Positions 1 through 12,742 of a DNA stretch of 64,000 nucleotides are shown piece by piece (within the stretch, counting starts at the first letter, position 1; each line of letters begins with the position of its first letter). The stretch is from Lactifluus volemus. Taxonomy: Eukaryota > Basidiomycota > Agaricomycetes > Russulales > Russulaceae. A program made the position numbers and the translations under genes. Location: NCBI GenBank assembly GCA_022376515.1, contig WTXI01000008.1, positions 620,001-684,000 of the forward strand, written 5' to 3'. Under the pieces are notes generated by a model that was not told the DNA's origin, did no database searches, and saw only the letters and a list, made by a program, of their open reading frames with translations.

Positions 1-3000
1 GCCCGCTCTAATCTGAGAGTGTGCAGAGTCGCTTCACGGTTCGCAGCGTCTGCCCACGGTTGGGAACGGATGTCCTCCCGGCACTCCCGAAGTAGCTCAA
101 ACTCGGCCAGGCTATCATAGGTCGAAATGTCCTTCCATTCGAGCAGAGGGCGGCCAAGCGATGCCGCTGCCTCGTTGTACCTTTTCAGCGCCCTCTGGAT
201 TGCCTTGCACCGCGTCTTGAGTGATTTATTGATATGCGTGCGTAGCTTGTATCCTGAAGAACGATTAGTGAGGCACCCCATATTGTGACCACAGAGTGAG
301 GACAGCACCAGTTCCTGATAACCCCATCTTCTGGAGTTCAAAAAGGCGAGAAACGACAAGTCCTTCAAGGCGTGTGAGCGCTTTCTGATATTCTCGAGTG
401 GCAAAATATTGCGATGCCGTTTGCCACTCAGGCATATCTGGTGTCCACCGATCTTTGATGTTATGCGTAGTCTCAAAAACTTGAAGCATGTCTTGCATGC
501 GTTGATAGTTCTCGAAGGCATGTTGTTTCAAGATTTCCGCTCGTCCATGCACTGCCGACTGGGGAGGGACATTGGCAATGCAGTATGCGACAGCGTGGTC
601 GTGTGATTTTCTAATTGATTACTAGATGGTCAGCGGACGGCGGACGCTCGTAATGAAAGTAACGAGAGGACGAACTTGGCTTTTTGATGCATGATGAGCA
701 ATTCTATATACTCGCAGGCAAATTCTTCTTCCGGAGACTCCTGTCTGCGGGATAGTAGATAGACCCGCTCATTTTCTAGGTGCTGGTGATAACGCGTGTC
801 TTCATGTGACTTTCCGGACTCGAGGGATGCGATGACTCCAGGGAGATCTCCGAGCAGCTGGCTTAACTGTTTGTAATTTCCTAGAAGGAATGTGGCTACG
901 AAGGGCGTGAATATTGAGCCGCATGCAAATGAGTTACCACCTACATAGCTCCTGGTATTTGTCGTCATCATGTTGCCTAGAAAACAGATCAACGGCTTGC
1001 AGGCGATGAAATCGAGACGCGTGGCGTGTGGTATTTGCGAGTCCGTTGAAAGATGAGAAGATTCTCTCTGCTGTCTCGAGGTCCTCAATCCCGAAACCTG
1101 TAACAAAGAGGGGATGGAAGGAGAGTTGGCACAATCGCTTATGAGCGTATCCATGAAACGCGGGCACAACAAAACGGAGACCCTTGTTGTGTGCCTTGTG
1201 AGCTATGGAACTATTTCCGACTGTGGCTGTGAACGAGCACCCGATGTCGTAGCCAATGCCTAGTTTGTCCCCAAAAACGTCGAGGGCACGATCAACAATT
1301 GCGAGGGGATACTTAGCACTGGATCGTGTCAGTCGAGATGATGCACAGAAAGACATATTAAACAATCACTTACAGCTCGCCACTTTCTATCATATCAACA
1401 ATCCACCAGATAAAGCCATGGCGACAAGCCGAAAGAAAGATACCAGTCTCTCGATAGATCGCCCACATGCGTTTGAGATTGTCGCTTTGTGCTGCTTTCC
1501 AACGCTCTGTACAGGTGCTGTTGTTGCCATCGCCGTCGGCAGGTGTTGCTTCCTGGGAGTCTTTGGACCAAGCCACTGGCAGTGCTTCATCCCCATTGGC
1601 ACGGATGTCACTGCGATTTGCCTGAGATATGCAAAATGATGATTGAAGGATCATGGTATAATCGAGACACACGATACCTGTTTCTTCTGGTGCCTCGGCT
1701 TAACGTCATGCTTGAATCGATTCACGATGTCTTCGGAGATGTAGTAATCGCTTGTGAAGGCCCTTGGGTCAGCATTGAGGCCTTCACGAAACCGGGCGCG
1801 CTTCAATGACTGGTTTCCATCTAGGACACCGATCAAAGAAACCTCCAAAGGGACCTCACCGGGGATCTTGTGTTGGCAGCAAGGACAAGAGTGCTTGGCT
1901 CGCCAATGCTCATCTGTTCTTCCCAGAGCCTTGTGGACCCTTGCATCGACACCTCTCAGGATCTTGAGGTATATGTCGAATGTATCTGAGAAATATTCCC
2001 AGTAGCCGCGATAATACGTTATCTGTGCACATTTCCGATGAGAAACCAGTCAACATGTGACGGGCACGAACTCACATTGTGATAGTCGCACAAGGACCGG
2101 ACCCACGCTTGTATGCTGAGACGAGGCTGGCGAACGCGTAGACGACGATAAAGCTCCAGCGTGCGCAGTGAGACCGCAAACGAAACACGAGTCGGAGCAG
2201 AACTGAGACACCCTTGCAGTAATAAGTTCATGTTTGGGTAATCACACCCAGGGAGCTGCAGAAAAACGTGCTGTTCTGAAAAGTCTAGGCACACGCCCAT
2301 CAGCGCCAGTCAGAACGCCATCATACAAACCACAAGTACATACCATATACATCGATCATCAACAGAGTATATCTCTCAGCCGCATCGAACGTGTGATGGT
2401 CTGCGGCCCCGCAACGCTTGTACTGAAGGTAACTATCGATAAGTGACGGGAGCTGGGTCTCCCACTTAGACTGGGCGATCTGAATGCGCTGCGACCGTGT
2501 TTGCCTATTGTGGCGTCTGCGCGACCTGTGGTGTCCAATAACCAGTGAATAAGACTGTATAAATTCTGTGTTGACAGTACTTACGACCCAATGTACTCCT
2601 CAAAGTGTTCTATTTCGTGCCCCTCACCAGCTATCTGCATCTCCATGTCGAGGGGGCTGTTGTCCCAGTCATCGTCAATCCATTCGCCTGCTTCGTTTTG
2701 GATACCTTCCATTAAATCATCTCGTCCTGTGGCATTGTCCAGCCCGAGAGCACGCTTGCTACTTGAAGACAATCCTTGTGCTGGATTAGATGGCCTTCAA
2801 TAAATTGAAACATGCCATACTCACTCGCATATTCGACTTTAGTACGCTCCGCGAATAACTCATCTATGGCCTTTTGCTTTGCCTTGCTTATTAGCTCAAC
2901 TCGAAGCTTTGCGACATTGTCAAATCGGGGGCCGCTGGGTGGGTGTTTGCGACGACCAGTAGGAGCGATATGAAACTTGACACGTCCGTTTACCATGTTG

Positions 3001-3191
3001 AAGGGGATGTGGGAATAGTTGTCAGTTTTCTGGGAACAGCCGGGGACTACATCACCAAATACGAAGCTTATATGAAGTGCCCTGCTTATTTGGGGCATGC
3101 CAGCGGCCCAAAATGGATGCGCGGTGATGGATTGTACATTTCTAGTAATGGGATTGTCAGATATTGATGTTTCCGAGATAACAACTTTCAA
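1..3191 (-). CDS. KDZ (Kyakuja-Dileera-Zisupton) transposase, multi-exon, 3' end beyond the window
   Basis: Successive minus-strand exons read as one KDZ transposase. From the N-terminus they show: WETQLPSLIDSYLQY near 2.45 kb; a helical block with an LELYRRLRVRQPRLSIQAW stretch (2.0-2.3 kb); DTFDIYLKILRGVD followed by the CPCC zinc-like cluster and the DGNQSLKR core (1.65-2.0 kb); YDIGCSF and VPAFHGYAHKRLCQ with GIEDLETAERIFSSFN (0.93-1.37 kb). After an intron at about 0.90-0.96 kb comes a charged helical tail that still reads open at base 1. Block order and spacing match fungal KDZ transposases, which move large cut-and-paste elements. Introns are short and mostly in frame, and I see no certain stop inside the exons. 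The first exon (start near 3191 or at an internal Met near 2998) is uncertain. No terminal repeats are visible because the left end lies outside. It may be functional or recently silenced. Confidence 0.85.
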
Positions 3192-5324
3192 TACTCACCA
3201 GCTTTTCCAAGCAGTGACTACGTGTGCACGTAACCCATAGAGAGTGCATTACTGCCCTTGCCTGAGTGTCCCAAGCGTCCTGAGATACTAGTAAGATACC
3301 AGAGTGTGGTCCAAGAGTTCAGCGGCTCCAGCCAGTGCTGGCAGTAACCTAGGCTCTGAGATCAGATTCCTAGCTAGATGTAAAGCAGCCGTTCACAAAT
3401 TGAATGTGCCTAGACCAATATATGATAGTTCCCAAAGAAAGAGCACTTGCTTCGCAGTTCGCAGATCACAAGTCGAAGTCGATAGCTATCAGCGATCGAG
3501 GTTCCCAAGTGACGTACAAAGTGGACCCAGCTCCCATACACATAGAACCAAGTCAAGTTCCATCATAGATTGAGTGTAATCGATACAAAAACATCTTGAA
3601 AAACATGAACGAGAGCGAGCGGGAGTCTTGCCCGGATGCACGGTCCGGCCGTTGAGATAGCCCCGGATTCAGTTGATCCCACAAAAATCGTCCAGATCGT
3701 GGCTCTTGGGCTCACACTTTCTGGGCGCTATGATCACATAAAGATAGAGAACTAAAATGTGCATTGAAATGTGGCGTTTTTTCGGTTTAAAATAGTGCTG
3801 GTTTGAATCAAAACCCCAAACATCAAACATAACGTGCCGGAGTGCTTATGATAAGGACAAGATCTGTACCGATCTCCCCCTAGAGCCATGCGATTTGTCT
3901 AAGGATGCATGTACACGTAGAGACATACAATTTAAATATACATGTTGAAAATGAAGTAGTGGATCTATGTGGAAGGTGTGTAAACTGTGGAAAATGTATT
4001 ATGAAAGGTACATCTGGACGCGTCAAGTCTCGAGTTTCACAAATGATGTTACACTGCGCTGTAAACCTATAGCACACCCTATATATGTCTGATGGTTTTT
4101 TTATTGGCACGCTTGCAAAATTTGTGCATATTTAAAGTATGCAACACAGAATTCATCATTCCACCCTCACAAAGTGAATTGCATTGGTTTAGAGGGAGAT
4201 CGACGTAGATCTGAACTCCTTTATTGTATCTGACAGTGGAATGGTGAGTGATTTTCATTGCACACCTTGTAGGTCACTACATATCACTAAAGCTACTGGA
4301 TTATGGTGGAAATATGTGGTTTATCATGTCATGATGATACTGTACGAATAGCTTCAGAAAGAGGGCTGCGATCTAGCACGATCGGACTGGATCTAGCACG
4401 ATCGGACTGGATCTGAGGGTTGTGGGAGGCCGGACCGGTCTCATGTACACTAGTCTCCCATCTTTGCCTCCAACTCTCTTGCTCGATGTTCACACATTGT
4501 TCAGATCCCAAGATTACACTCGGAGCATAACAGCTCTCTTTCAGATCAATCTTTCAGACTGTAAGGCGGCCCTTAGTGGATGCCTTACAATAAATAAAAA
4601 TAGTTCACATCGAGATAGATATATTTGAGTGAGGTATTAAGTAACTACTACTTAGGATCAAAGATCCTAAGCTATCTAAATTAACGGGCCAGCTCGAGGC
4701 TGCGCCAGGCGTCGCCCGACGCGTCGGTAAGTGTCGGGCTCGCGCAAGCGGCCTCCCGGACCGGCTCGAGCCCATATCGGGCAAGGGCCAGAAAGAACAC
4801 AGACGCGAGGCCATCAAGCCTCGTAGATCAGAGTAAATTTTACACACTGAGACAAGGGTGCATAAAATAAATCATATTGTCTGAGAACTACAGGTATATG
4901 ATAAAGCGATAAAGATTATCACCTTCAATGAATGTCACGCCACGGTCCAATCCGAGGTGCCTCGCATCTCGCGTCAATGACATTGGCGGCCCGGCCCGCC
5001 TAGATAGCACGAAATTAAGCCTTGCTTTCTGCTCAAGCGTCAAAAGTTCCTTGAACGGAATGTCGATTCTCGGCGCTCTTGCTCGGGCTGTCAGTGGCTG
5101 ACATCGGAAGATATGCGGCGTTCCAGTGCGGACCTGTCTTCTCAATATCTATTTGTCTATGGTCTTTCCTTTCCTTGCGCATAAAGGCCGTCTCCTGTGC
5201 CAATAAAGAACGACCCCTGAAACTGTCTGAGTCTTAGTTCTCTCCAGGTGCTTCTGATTTAAAGCCATCCCTGGGCTCGCACCTACGCCACATTCTCTGT
5301 GTTTCCTGTGTTATTTTCCCCCCA
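3192..5324. other. Gene-poor stretch, no supported gene
   Basis: Only short ORFs without recognisable motifs are present. The stretch is AT-rich except for a ~120 bp GC-rich island (about 4683-4800). A CT-rich segment just before 5325 may be the promoter of the gene that starts there. Confidence 0.5.
4370..4409. repeat. Exact 20 bp tandem duplication
   Basis: Two perfect adjacent copies (4370-4389 and 4390-4409) of a 20-mer beginning GATCTAGCACG, followed by the first five bases of a third. It lies in gene-poor DNA and looks like a simple slippage duplication. Confidence 0.9.
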
Positions 5325-6444
5325 ATGCGTTCTCGTCTTCCTCTTCAATATGACACTGGCATCTCGAAAAAGGGTGATGTTGGCCCTCACTGGGATACTG
5401 TTTCCAATGCTGCCATAACAGTGTGCATCAATGGAATTCAAGACCAACGCTTCTCTCACAATGCTCGCTCTGCAGAGACTGCGCGCGCCATTTCTGGTTG
5501 GTCATTAGACCAAAATGCATTCCCGACTGTCGAAAGCGGTTTGCACGAGGGGTTTATCAAGCAAAGTGTCGATAGGAAGGAGACACGAGAGAGATTGGTG
5601 CGAATAATATTGGATGCGGTGCGTATCACTTAATTCCTATTCCTATGGTAGCTAATATACGAAATAAAACCAGGTTGCTGCGCTTGAGCGCTGTTGCGGC
5701 GTCGCCTGCATATTTGCGGTCTTTCAAGGAGAGCGGCGCCCATCAGAGGCAATGGACCCCGCACATACACTGTCCCTTAACGATCGCAACGTGCGCCTGT
5801 TTTCGAGCAACATTTTCACACTCTACCCACATATCTACGACCCTGCCATCGAGGACATCAAGACGATATGTCTGTCACAACTTGGCATCGCCTACATGCG
5901 GGATTTCCGCACTCGCGCCAAGCGATCCAATTATTTTGCTAAGGCTCTTATGGAACCCCTAGAGCCTACTCACTCGATTATCACACAGGCGCAGACTCTT
6001 CCTCTTGACGTTTTGTCGGGTCTTTGGTCACCCCTCCGCTGCACATCGGCTCCAATCTCGCATGGAGAGCACGCACCTACAGTATCTGATGAACTGGGTA
6101 CCTTCGGTCAGTTGTCCTCTCGCATAGCATCGTTATCGGTGCGGGAAGATGGCCCACGGCCGTCCACCCCATATCCCGATTCCCGTCTATCGTGGACAGG
6201 ATTGGGCCCCCCCAATCTGAATGTGTCATCGCTACGTCAACAAAGGTCGCCATCTCCCACGAAGAAGAAGAAACTCCCCGCCCTTGTCATACAACTCCTT
6301 AATTCGCTCCGTGAGGGACAATCCAAGTCAGGTGAAGTCTTGGCTGTCTACAATTACGTTCCGCAACAGTGCCAAGAGGAAGCCTTGGTTGACATCGGAT
6401 TTAATCAAGCAGTCGCAAAAGCGTTGATATCTCTGCAGAACTGA
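5325..6444 (+). CDS. Hypothetical protein, two exons, 354 aa
   Basis: I do not recognise this protein. Exon 1 is 5325-5618, and a 55 bp intron (GTGCGT...ACCAG, 5619-5673) splits codons cleanly. Exon 2 is 5674-6441, with TGA at 6442-6444. The join is phase 0 and gives 354 residues. The N-terminal third is polar. The middle contains a helical region (FSSNIFTLYPHIYDPAIED). It is followed by a Ser/Pro-rich linker and a basic SPTKKKKLP patch that could be a nuclear localisation signal. The C-terminus ends in a short amphipathic helix. There is no signal peptide or membrane segment. The start is the first ATG after a CT-rich stretch typical of fungal core promoters. It lies head-to-tail with the next gene, about 300 bp away. 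Confidence 0.6.
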
Positions 6445-6743
6445 ATTGGGACATTGGACTGTTTCAAGTTGACAGGGTATACGCTTATGTTCATCTCCGT
6501 TTTCACTCTTACCCACGTGTTTGACAGATTGAATTTGAACTTGAATTGACCGTCACCCACTTTTGGGATTCCTGATGGTTTCTTGGTACGTGCCTGGTTC
6601 ACTTCCTACGGGGTTTACTGACTGTCTCTATGTATCCCCGTCTAGTGACCGTTTGTTTACCAGCTTTCTTAAATCGCGTCTTTCATCCAGTCGATCTAGT
6701 TTACCATCCCTCATTTGTACATATCAGAGTCACACCTCGCAAC

Positions 6744-8589
6744 ATGACAATCGTTACTACTGAGGACTCGAAAAAGAAACATCGCCCGAAACCTCTACCT
6801 AAGAGTGACCAAGAGCGTGCTAGTGCCAAAGCCCAGGCAACCGAGAAGAAGGTGAAGCTAAACGCAGCTATCAAAGCAGCGATCGAGGTCATCGACAAGA
6901 TCATCGAAGACCTCGCGGATGAGCATGAGATCACCTTCGACCATGCGTCAACGATGGTGCACCTTGGAGGGCGAGTATTCAAGGATCGGCGTCGTCCATC
7001 GATCCAGAACGCGTACCGGTTTTGCCTAGCACGTATCGAGGATGGTAGATGTAAGTGAACGCAATCTTTCCTATCATTATATTTTTATAGATCTAATATA
7101 TCTTCTTTATTCTAGGGAACGTAGAAGAGCACCCTGAGAAGATCGGTGTCATCGGCATCATCGAGAAATGCAAACAAAGCGGTAGTGACTACAAGTCACT
7201 CTCCGAAGCCGACCAAGAAGTCCTCCTGGCGCTTCTGCAGGAAAATCGTGACAAGCGGGACACAGGTATCGTTGGGAAGCCCAGTGTCGCACAACAAGAC
7301 ATACGGACCTCATTGGACCACATCACTCAGGAGGTATGTATTCACATTGGATATCCGGAAGACCACCATCGATGACCTCTAGTAGTTGGCAAATTTGAAT
7401 CAACGCAGCAACTTTGAATATTTTGTCATTGGTGCACGACGTGACGCTGATCCCTTCACTAATTCGTTTGTATGCGTGTCGACAGTGGGGGGTGACTTCA
7501 TCGACCAGTACCTCCAGTTCAAGCCCTTACAGCTTGCCAAACACTTCGACGCATATTCGACAAATCACAGTCGCCTTGCAGGTGAGGCCACAACATAGTG
7601 TGGTGATGCCCAGTTATGCATAATTTCACAGGTGTTATAAACGTGAAAGCATCAGAAAATGCCAAAGGCGATAGGAAGAATGCCATGAAGTCATTAATAA
7701 TGGAAATTCTCCGGAGGATGTACCGTGCGTAGCATAACTTCAAGTTGTTCAATCTTTCATATCTCACTGTCATTCAGGAGAACTTGTGAATCGGGAAAAC
7801 CCCCGACTAGACTGGACGAAGTGGGCCAAAGGAATCCCTGATAGCAGCGGCATCGTTTTGCGTGGATGGCCTTTGGACCAGCCACCAACTGCGCTGTCGC
7901 ATATTCGCAATAAAACCGAAATGCAGGCCATCCTTGACGCGATCATGCGTAAAGACTGTCGCTTTGATCGAGTCGGAGTGAGTGTGGACGGGGATGCCAG
8001 TGAAGATACATCCGATGGTGCGTACAGGGCAGGGATAACATTCAAAGTGTAAGCAGTTGCTCAATGCAGATACATGACAGATACATCATTTCGCCCGGGG
8101 GGGACGATTTTGCGGTTCAATAATGAAACTGAAATGACGGTGGAAACACGAAGCAGTCGAAAGCGTCGGACCGAGACTCACTCGGACGTCCGTGAAAGCA
8201 ACAAAGAAAATCAGCCCGAGGTCGCTCAGGCTAACTCTGAGTCCAGGTCTGCGCCACGAACGGCTAAACGGGCTCGCATTATCACACCTTCACAACCTTC
8301 GTCTGACCAGCCTGAGAGTGTCGTCCCACCCGAGTCCCAGTTGCCCACCGAGCCTGTTCCCGCACCTGCACAATCTTGCGAATCCGCTGCAGGTAGCATC
8401 GCAGGCAACATGGCCAGCGTCCTCACGCTGCCTCCTACAGCAGGGCCACCTGTGATTCGCGCAGATGATTCATCTTTATCGAGCCCCAACTGTTTGGACT
8501 TACTAACAGATCGCACACTCGTTTCCTTCCCAACGGATGTCTCCAACACTTCCGGCGGCGATACATTCACAAACACCACCGCAGCTTGA
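6744..8589 (+). CDS. Uncharacterised basidiomycete protein, six exons, 520 aa
   Basis: Six exons join in phase: 6744-7050, 7116-7333, 7386-7581, 7632-7724, 7778-8017 and 8081-8589. Introns are 49-65 bp with GT-AG ends. The total is 1563 nt, or 520 residues. The N-terminus is Lys-rich (KKKHRPKPLPK), then comes a helical segment (residues ~30-100). Next are a charged region with SLSEADQEVLLALLQENRDK, and a block ending LDWTKWAKGIPDSSG-IVLRGWP. The C-terminal ~170 residues are low-complexity Ser/Pro/Thr with RSSRKRR, a likely nuclear signal. The overall layout (basic start, EEK-type helix, L.GWP motif, disordered tail) resembles a widespread family of unnamed Agaricomycete proteins, but I cannot assign a function. 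An upstream in-frame Met at 6630 is possible; 6744 is preferred because the protein becomes Lys-rich and polar only after it. Confidence 0.65.
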
Positions 8590-9009
8590 ACCATTCAAGT
8601 TGGGTGATTGCGCCAATGGACTGGACTGCTTGCGTCCGATTTCTTGATCATTACTTTGCTAATGGACTCCCTTGTGTACTGAACGTACCTTGTTAATTCT
8701 TGAATGGCATAAGACATGCTTCGTTTACTTAGACAATACGCCGGGCCAAATCCGAATAAATGTTTGATTGCTAAGCAGACTAAAATGTACACGATAATCA
8801 AATGTTAAGAAGTTGACAGCGGCAGATAGATGGGAGCCGGAGTGTGTCTAACGGGAAATCGTGTGAACTAAGGTGGAGAGTGAAACGTGGACTACAGCGC
8901 CTAAAAAGGAGACGCGACACTGTCTCGGTGCTCGATAGACTCATTGTCTAGAAAGGGAAGGGGAAAGCGACCTAGGTGGGTGGCGCTGACCAAAAAGGCC
9001 ACATTTCAT
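8590..9009. other. Intergenic, nothing recognised
   Basis: Short ORFs only, with no motif. It separates the preceding gene from the minisatellite. Confidence 0.5.
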
Positions 9010-9690
9010 GGACTAGGTGGATGAGTGAGCAAAACGGACTTAGTATGCATGGCTCACCTGAAGGAACGACGTACATGGAGCTGAATGTATGAAAGTGACC
9101 AAAAGAAGGCGACGCATGGGCCAGATGGATGGCATCTTCCAAAAAAAGAGGACATATGGATCAGATGGACGAGACAGAAAAGAAACAGAAGGAGCGATGG
9201 ACTGACTGGATGAGATGGACCGAAAGGAGACCGCATGTGGATCAGATGGACGATATCTTCCAAAACAAGAAGATATATGGATCAGGTGGATGAGACAGCA
9301 AAGAAATGGAAGGAGTAGTGGACTGAGTGGATGAGATTGACCAAAAGGAGACCGCGTGTGGACCAGATGGACGATATCTTCTAAAACAAGAAGACATATG
9401 GACCAGGTGGATGAGATAGCAAAGAAATGGAAGGAGTAGTGGACTGAGTGGATGAGATTGACCAAAAGGAGACCGCGTGTGGACCAGATGGACGACATCT
9501 TCCAAAATGAGAGGACATATGGATCAGGTGGATGAGACGGTAAAGAAACAGAAGGCGTGATGGACTGACTGGATGAGACCAAAAGGAGACCGTGTGTGGA
9601 CCAGATGGATGGTATATTCCAAAAGAAGAAGACATATGGGCCAGGTGGATAGACTTGACATAAAAGAAGTGGGCGGGTGGATCCAATGGA
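9010..9690. repeat. Minisatellite, ~121 bp unit, about five copies
   Basis: The landmark GGCATCTTCC/GATATCTTCC recurs at about 9131, 9252, 9373, 9494 and 9611, giving spacings of 121, 121, 121 and 117 bp. Each unit also holds GGACTGAGTGGATGAG and AAAAGGAGACCG blocks, which themselves share a GGATGA/GGACGA submotif. Partial diverged copies flank the core on both sides. The unit length is not a multiple of three, so the long minus-strand ORFs here are products of the repeat and not a gene. Confidence 0.85.
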
Positions 9691-11200
9691 TGAGTGAACA
9701 GATGGGCGGGGAGGGAGGCGCGGGAGAGCTTGTTTAGGAAAGCTACGGAACAGAGATGCCGGCGAAGAGTTGCCTAAGACCCAGTTGACGCCAACTCTCT
9801 CATTGAGGAAGGGGTATGTGGATGCCGTGGATGATTAAAACATAAGAAATTGTCGACTTGAAAAAAAAACTGAGCGGACAGGCCAATTTGGGAAACACGA
9901 GGAGACGATCTATATGGATGACCTAATGGGCCATGGACGCCCCATTTGGGTGGGTGGAGACCCACCTGTGCACCGGGCCGGGTCGATAAGTTCGATTACA
10001 CGTACAGGTGGTATCTGACACGACTCGCCTTTGCGCCTTGAGAGAAAGGTCTGTTACTCAGCACTTCCCACGCAGGTGAAACACTGGCAAGTTCAAGGGT
10101 GTCAAGACCGTCCTGACTTAGGCTAAAATTGTCAAATATGAGGGATTCAGTCCGTGCGACTTGCCATAGAAATTTAAGGCGCATGGATGTGTCGGTTCTG
10201 TCGGTCTCCGAAAGTCGATTCTAAAAAACATTTCCCCGCTAACAGAAAAAGTGACCATAGCCTTCAGTAAGTTAGCACTGCCAAGTGGCTAGTGGCCCCG
10301 CAACTGCAGCAGGGTGAAAGAGAAAAGTACTATCTGTTGTATCTCAGCCGACAAACGTTGTGCCGTAAGGACGTGGCGGGCAAGTATATAGGTGAGCGCG
10401 AGGGCATACAGAACTGAGGATGAACAGGCATAAGGTTGGCAAAGTAACATGGTGAAGAAATGGAACAAGTTTTACACCTTGGGAGCAACTGATGTTGAAA
10501 GAGATGAACACGGCACCAAAACGGCGTGACGCTGTGAAGCACAAGGCCATCCGATGGTCAAAGTGAGCGATGATATCGATGATACCCGGTAAACGTACGG
10601 GGTCATGGAAGAGAATGGGAAATCAGTAGCTACACCGCTTTTTCAACATTGTCGGCGCCCCGGCTGACAAGAAAGAACACACAGAAGAACCAGAACAGAT
10701 GCTTGGGCAACAACTTATTATTCCACCACGGAGTAGAGGAGAGTATCCGATACACTATTCTGTAAATGTGACTACCAGCAACGTGAACAAATCGCGCTTT
10801 ATGAGCAACATGGACTTAGAGGAGCGGTATTGGTACACTAGCCAGGAGTGATCAGTGGCCACTCGCGGCCGAGCACGGTACATTACCCCCGTCCTAGCCG
10901 TGCGGCCCTCGATGGGAAGAGAATCCGCAACCTATAACCATTGCCGCCTCGGAGAAAGGGATAGCGCGATAGCTAGAAGCACTTGATGGCTGTTGACAGA
11001 ATAACGACAACCTAGGTTGTGACTTGAACTGAAGCTTGCTGGATTTCAGTAGTTCGATGCATCACGAAAGCTAATGGTAGTCCAGAGTCCCGCCATTGTG
11101 AAAGGTGTTCCGAGCCCCTGATCATGGAGCGTGCGGTATTAAGAGAAACACCTGAAATTTTGACAGTGAAAGCTACGCTGGGATTAGTATTTCGATTCCC
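9691..11200. other. Intergenic, nothing recognised
   Basis: No ORF with family motifs on either strand. Homology to the triplicated segment begins near the right end of this stretch. Confidence 0.5.
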
Positions 11201-11212
11201 CGTTGTCGTGGT

Positions 11213-11805
11213 CAGCTCAATTCGTTTTTCGCGATCCAGTACTTGCGCTATAATCGAGGCCCAAGATTCATTTTCACTTTCCCGCGTGCCTGGTACACCA
11301 AATATTGCCTCGAAAGGCACTCTTGAACTGTGTCTAGTCGCCGTTCCAGCCACGCTGTTCCCACCTGGCCACCGTCATCGTGCACGGTCAGTGAAAACCT
11401 CGACGTTGAAGCTCATCGAGGAACTTTGCCAATAGTTCCGCAGACGTCAATGAATCGAAGGACCTTGCTTTCCCTAGCGACACACTTTCAGAAGATTCGC
11501 GTAATTATCCACGTGCCAAAACTGTTGCGTATTTTACTCACCTGATTCCTTGCCCACACCTCGACATCTGCCGGACCCGTACCATGATCTCGTCCGCGAC
11601 CGTAGATCTTGAAGCTCGCCAGCTATCAATGGTCATTCCGGAGACATTGACCCGAACTTGTCCGGACCATTACTTGAACGAGAGTGATGCCGTCCCTAAG
11701 GAAACAGAAAATGCCTTCAGGCTCTGACGTGTGCGTGATTTTGACATTGATGAAGTACGAGCAAAGTGGCGTGTAAGGGACCAATGCCTGGTGATCATGG
11801 CATAG
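11213..11805 (+). pseudogene. PIH1-domain protein relic (copy A, 3' part only)
   Basis: The plus strand matches the C-terminal exons of the copy B PIH1 gene: the FSLSRVPGTPNIASKGTLE region and, further on, MISSAT with the final RVRDQCLVIMA and stop at 11803-11805. Bases are missing between these blocks, and a TGA follows AFRL where copy B reads AFRPRR. The N-terminal PIH1 domain exon is absent, because homology stops near 11200. It is not expected to make a functional protein. Confidence 0.75.
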
Positions 11806-12742
11806 CCAAAGCCGGAATGGCGCTACTCATGTTACTCCACGATTTTTGTAGCCTCTGATCAGTGGTTACGATGCCATCTGATCCGTTATCCCTGGCACCT
11901 TATTAGCATTAATTGGAATTTCTGAGTCTGAAGATGTGTGGCACTTTTGGAGTTCTGATTTTGTCCGCTGTGTGAGATGACTTGTGCTGGTCGTTATGCT
12001 CGTGTTTGTGTAAGGTTAAGGTTAAACCCGGTCCGAACGTCCGGTCCGTCAAAGTCTCAAACGTGTTGATTGTTGCGTAGCGATTAGCTGGCGTAAGCAA
12101 AGTCGATTTGGCCGTCGTCTGACCACCAACTCACCCAGTGTTCTCCCTGGCCATTTAACTAAGTGGAGCTTGCCTTAGTCAGTTGGTCTTACACTGAATC
12201 CTCCGGTCACGGCCTTCGAATGTATGTGGATGCATCATTTCCCACGCGCCAATCAATCTAAGGAGATCACTGGGATCATGATCACGTCGCGTGTGCCATT
12301 TGTCCACTTTCTAGCCAAGTTATTTTGTTTGTGCTCGGTCCCGCAGTCCTAATCTCAGAAGCTACGATGATCTTCTTAGGGCCCTTTGGGAATCTTTTTG
12401 CCTCGGGATCAAAATTTAATGTACTGAAGTAGCTTGTGTCGCCCCTCCTGCGATTAATACAGGTAAAGGTGACTGGTCCCGATCAAAGTCAAAACCGAAT
12501 ATAGTACGTTTCCTCATCTACGTTATTACGGCCTCCCACGATAATACCGGCTCTAGTGCTTTTCGTCAAAGAAGAGTGTATTTGACGCGCACCTCCATTC
12601 CGACTCGGAGTCCGACTACCTGTCACAACACACGACAATATCAAACTGTTCATATCGTACATCACTTTCCATGATCATCACGTCTCCACTCCCTTCCCTA
12701 TTCCTACCCCCCTTCACCCTTGAGAAGTTTGAAAGATCGGTC
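11806..12742. other. Upstream region of DUF6533 gene copy A
   Basis: This interval is shared in part with copies B (18332-19294) and C (24914-25969). It contains a CACAACACACGACAATATCA block about 120 bp before the start codon that is conserved between copies, so it probably holds the promoter. No gene seen. Confidence 0.5.

Noticed and set aside
9040..9686. Overlapping minus-strand ORFs of 70-180 aa with repeated SSFGRCRPSGPHA-like motifs
   Set aside because: They are readings of the 121 bp minisatellite, whose unit is not a multiple of three; no promoter or family match.
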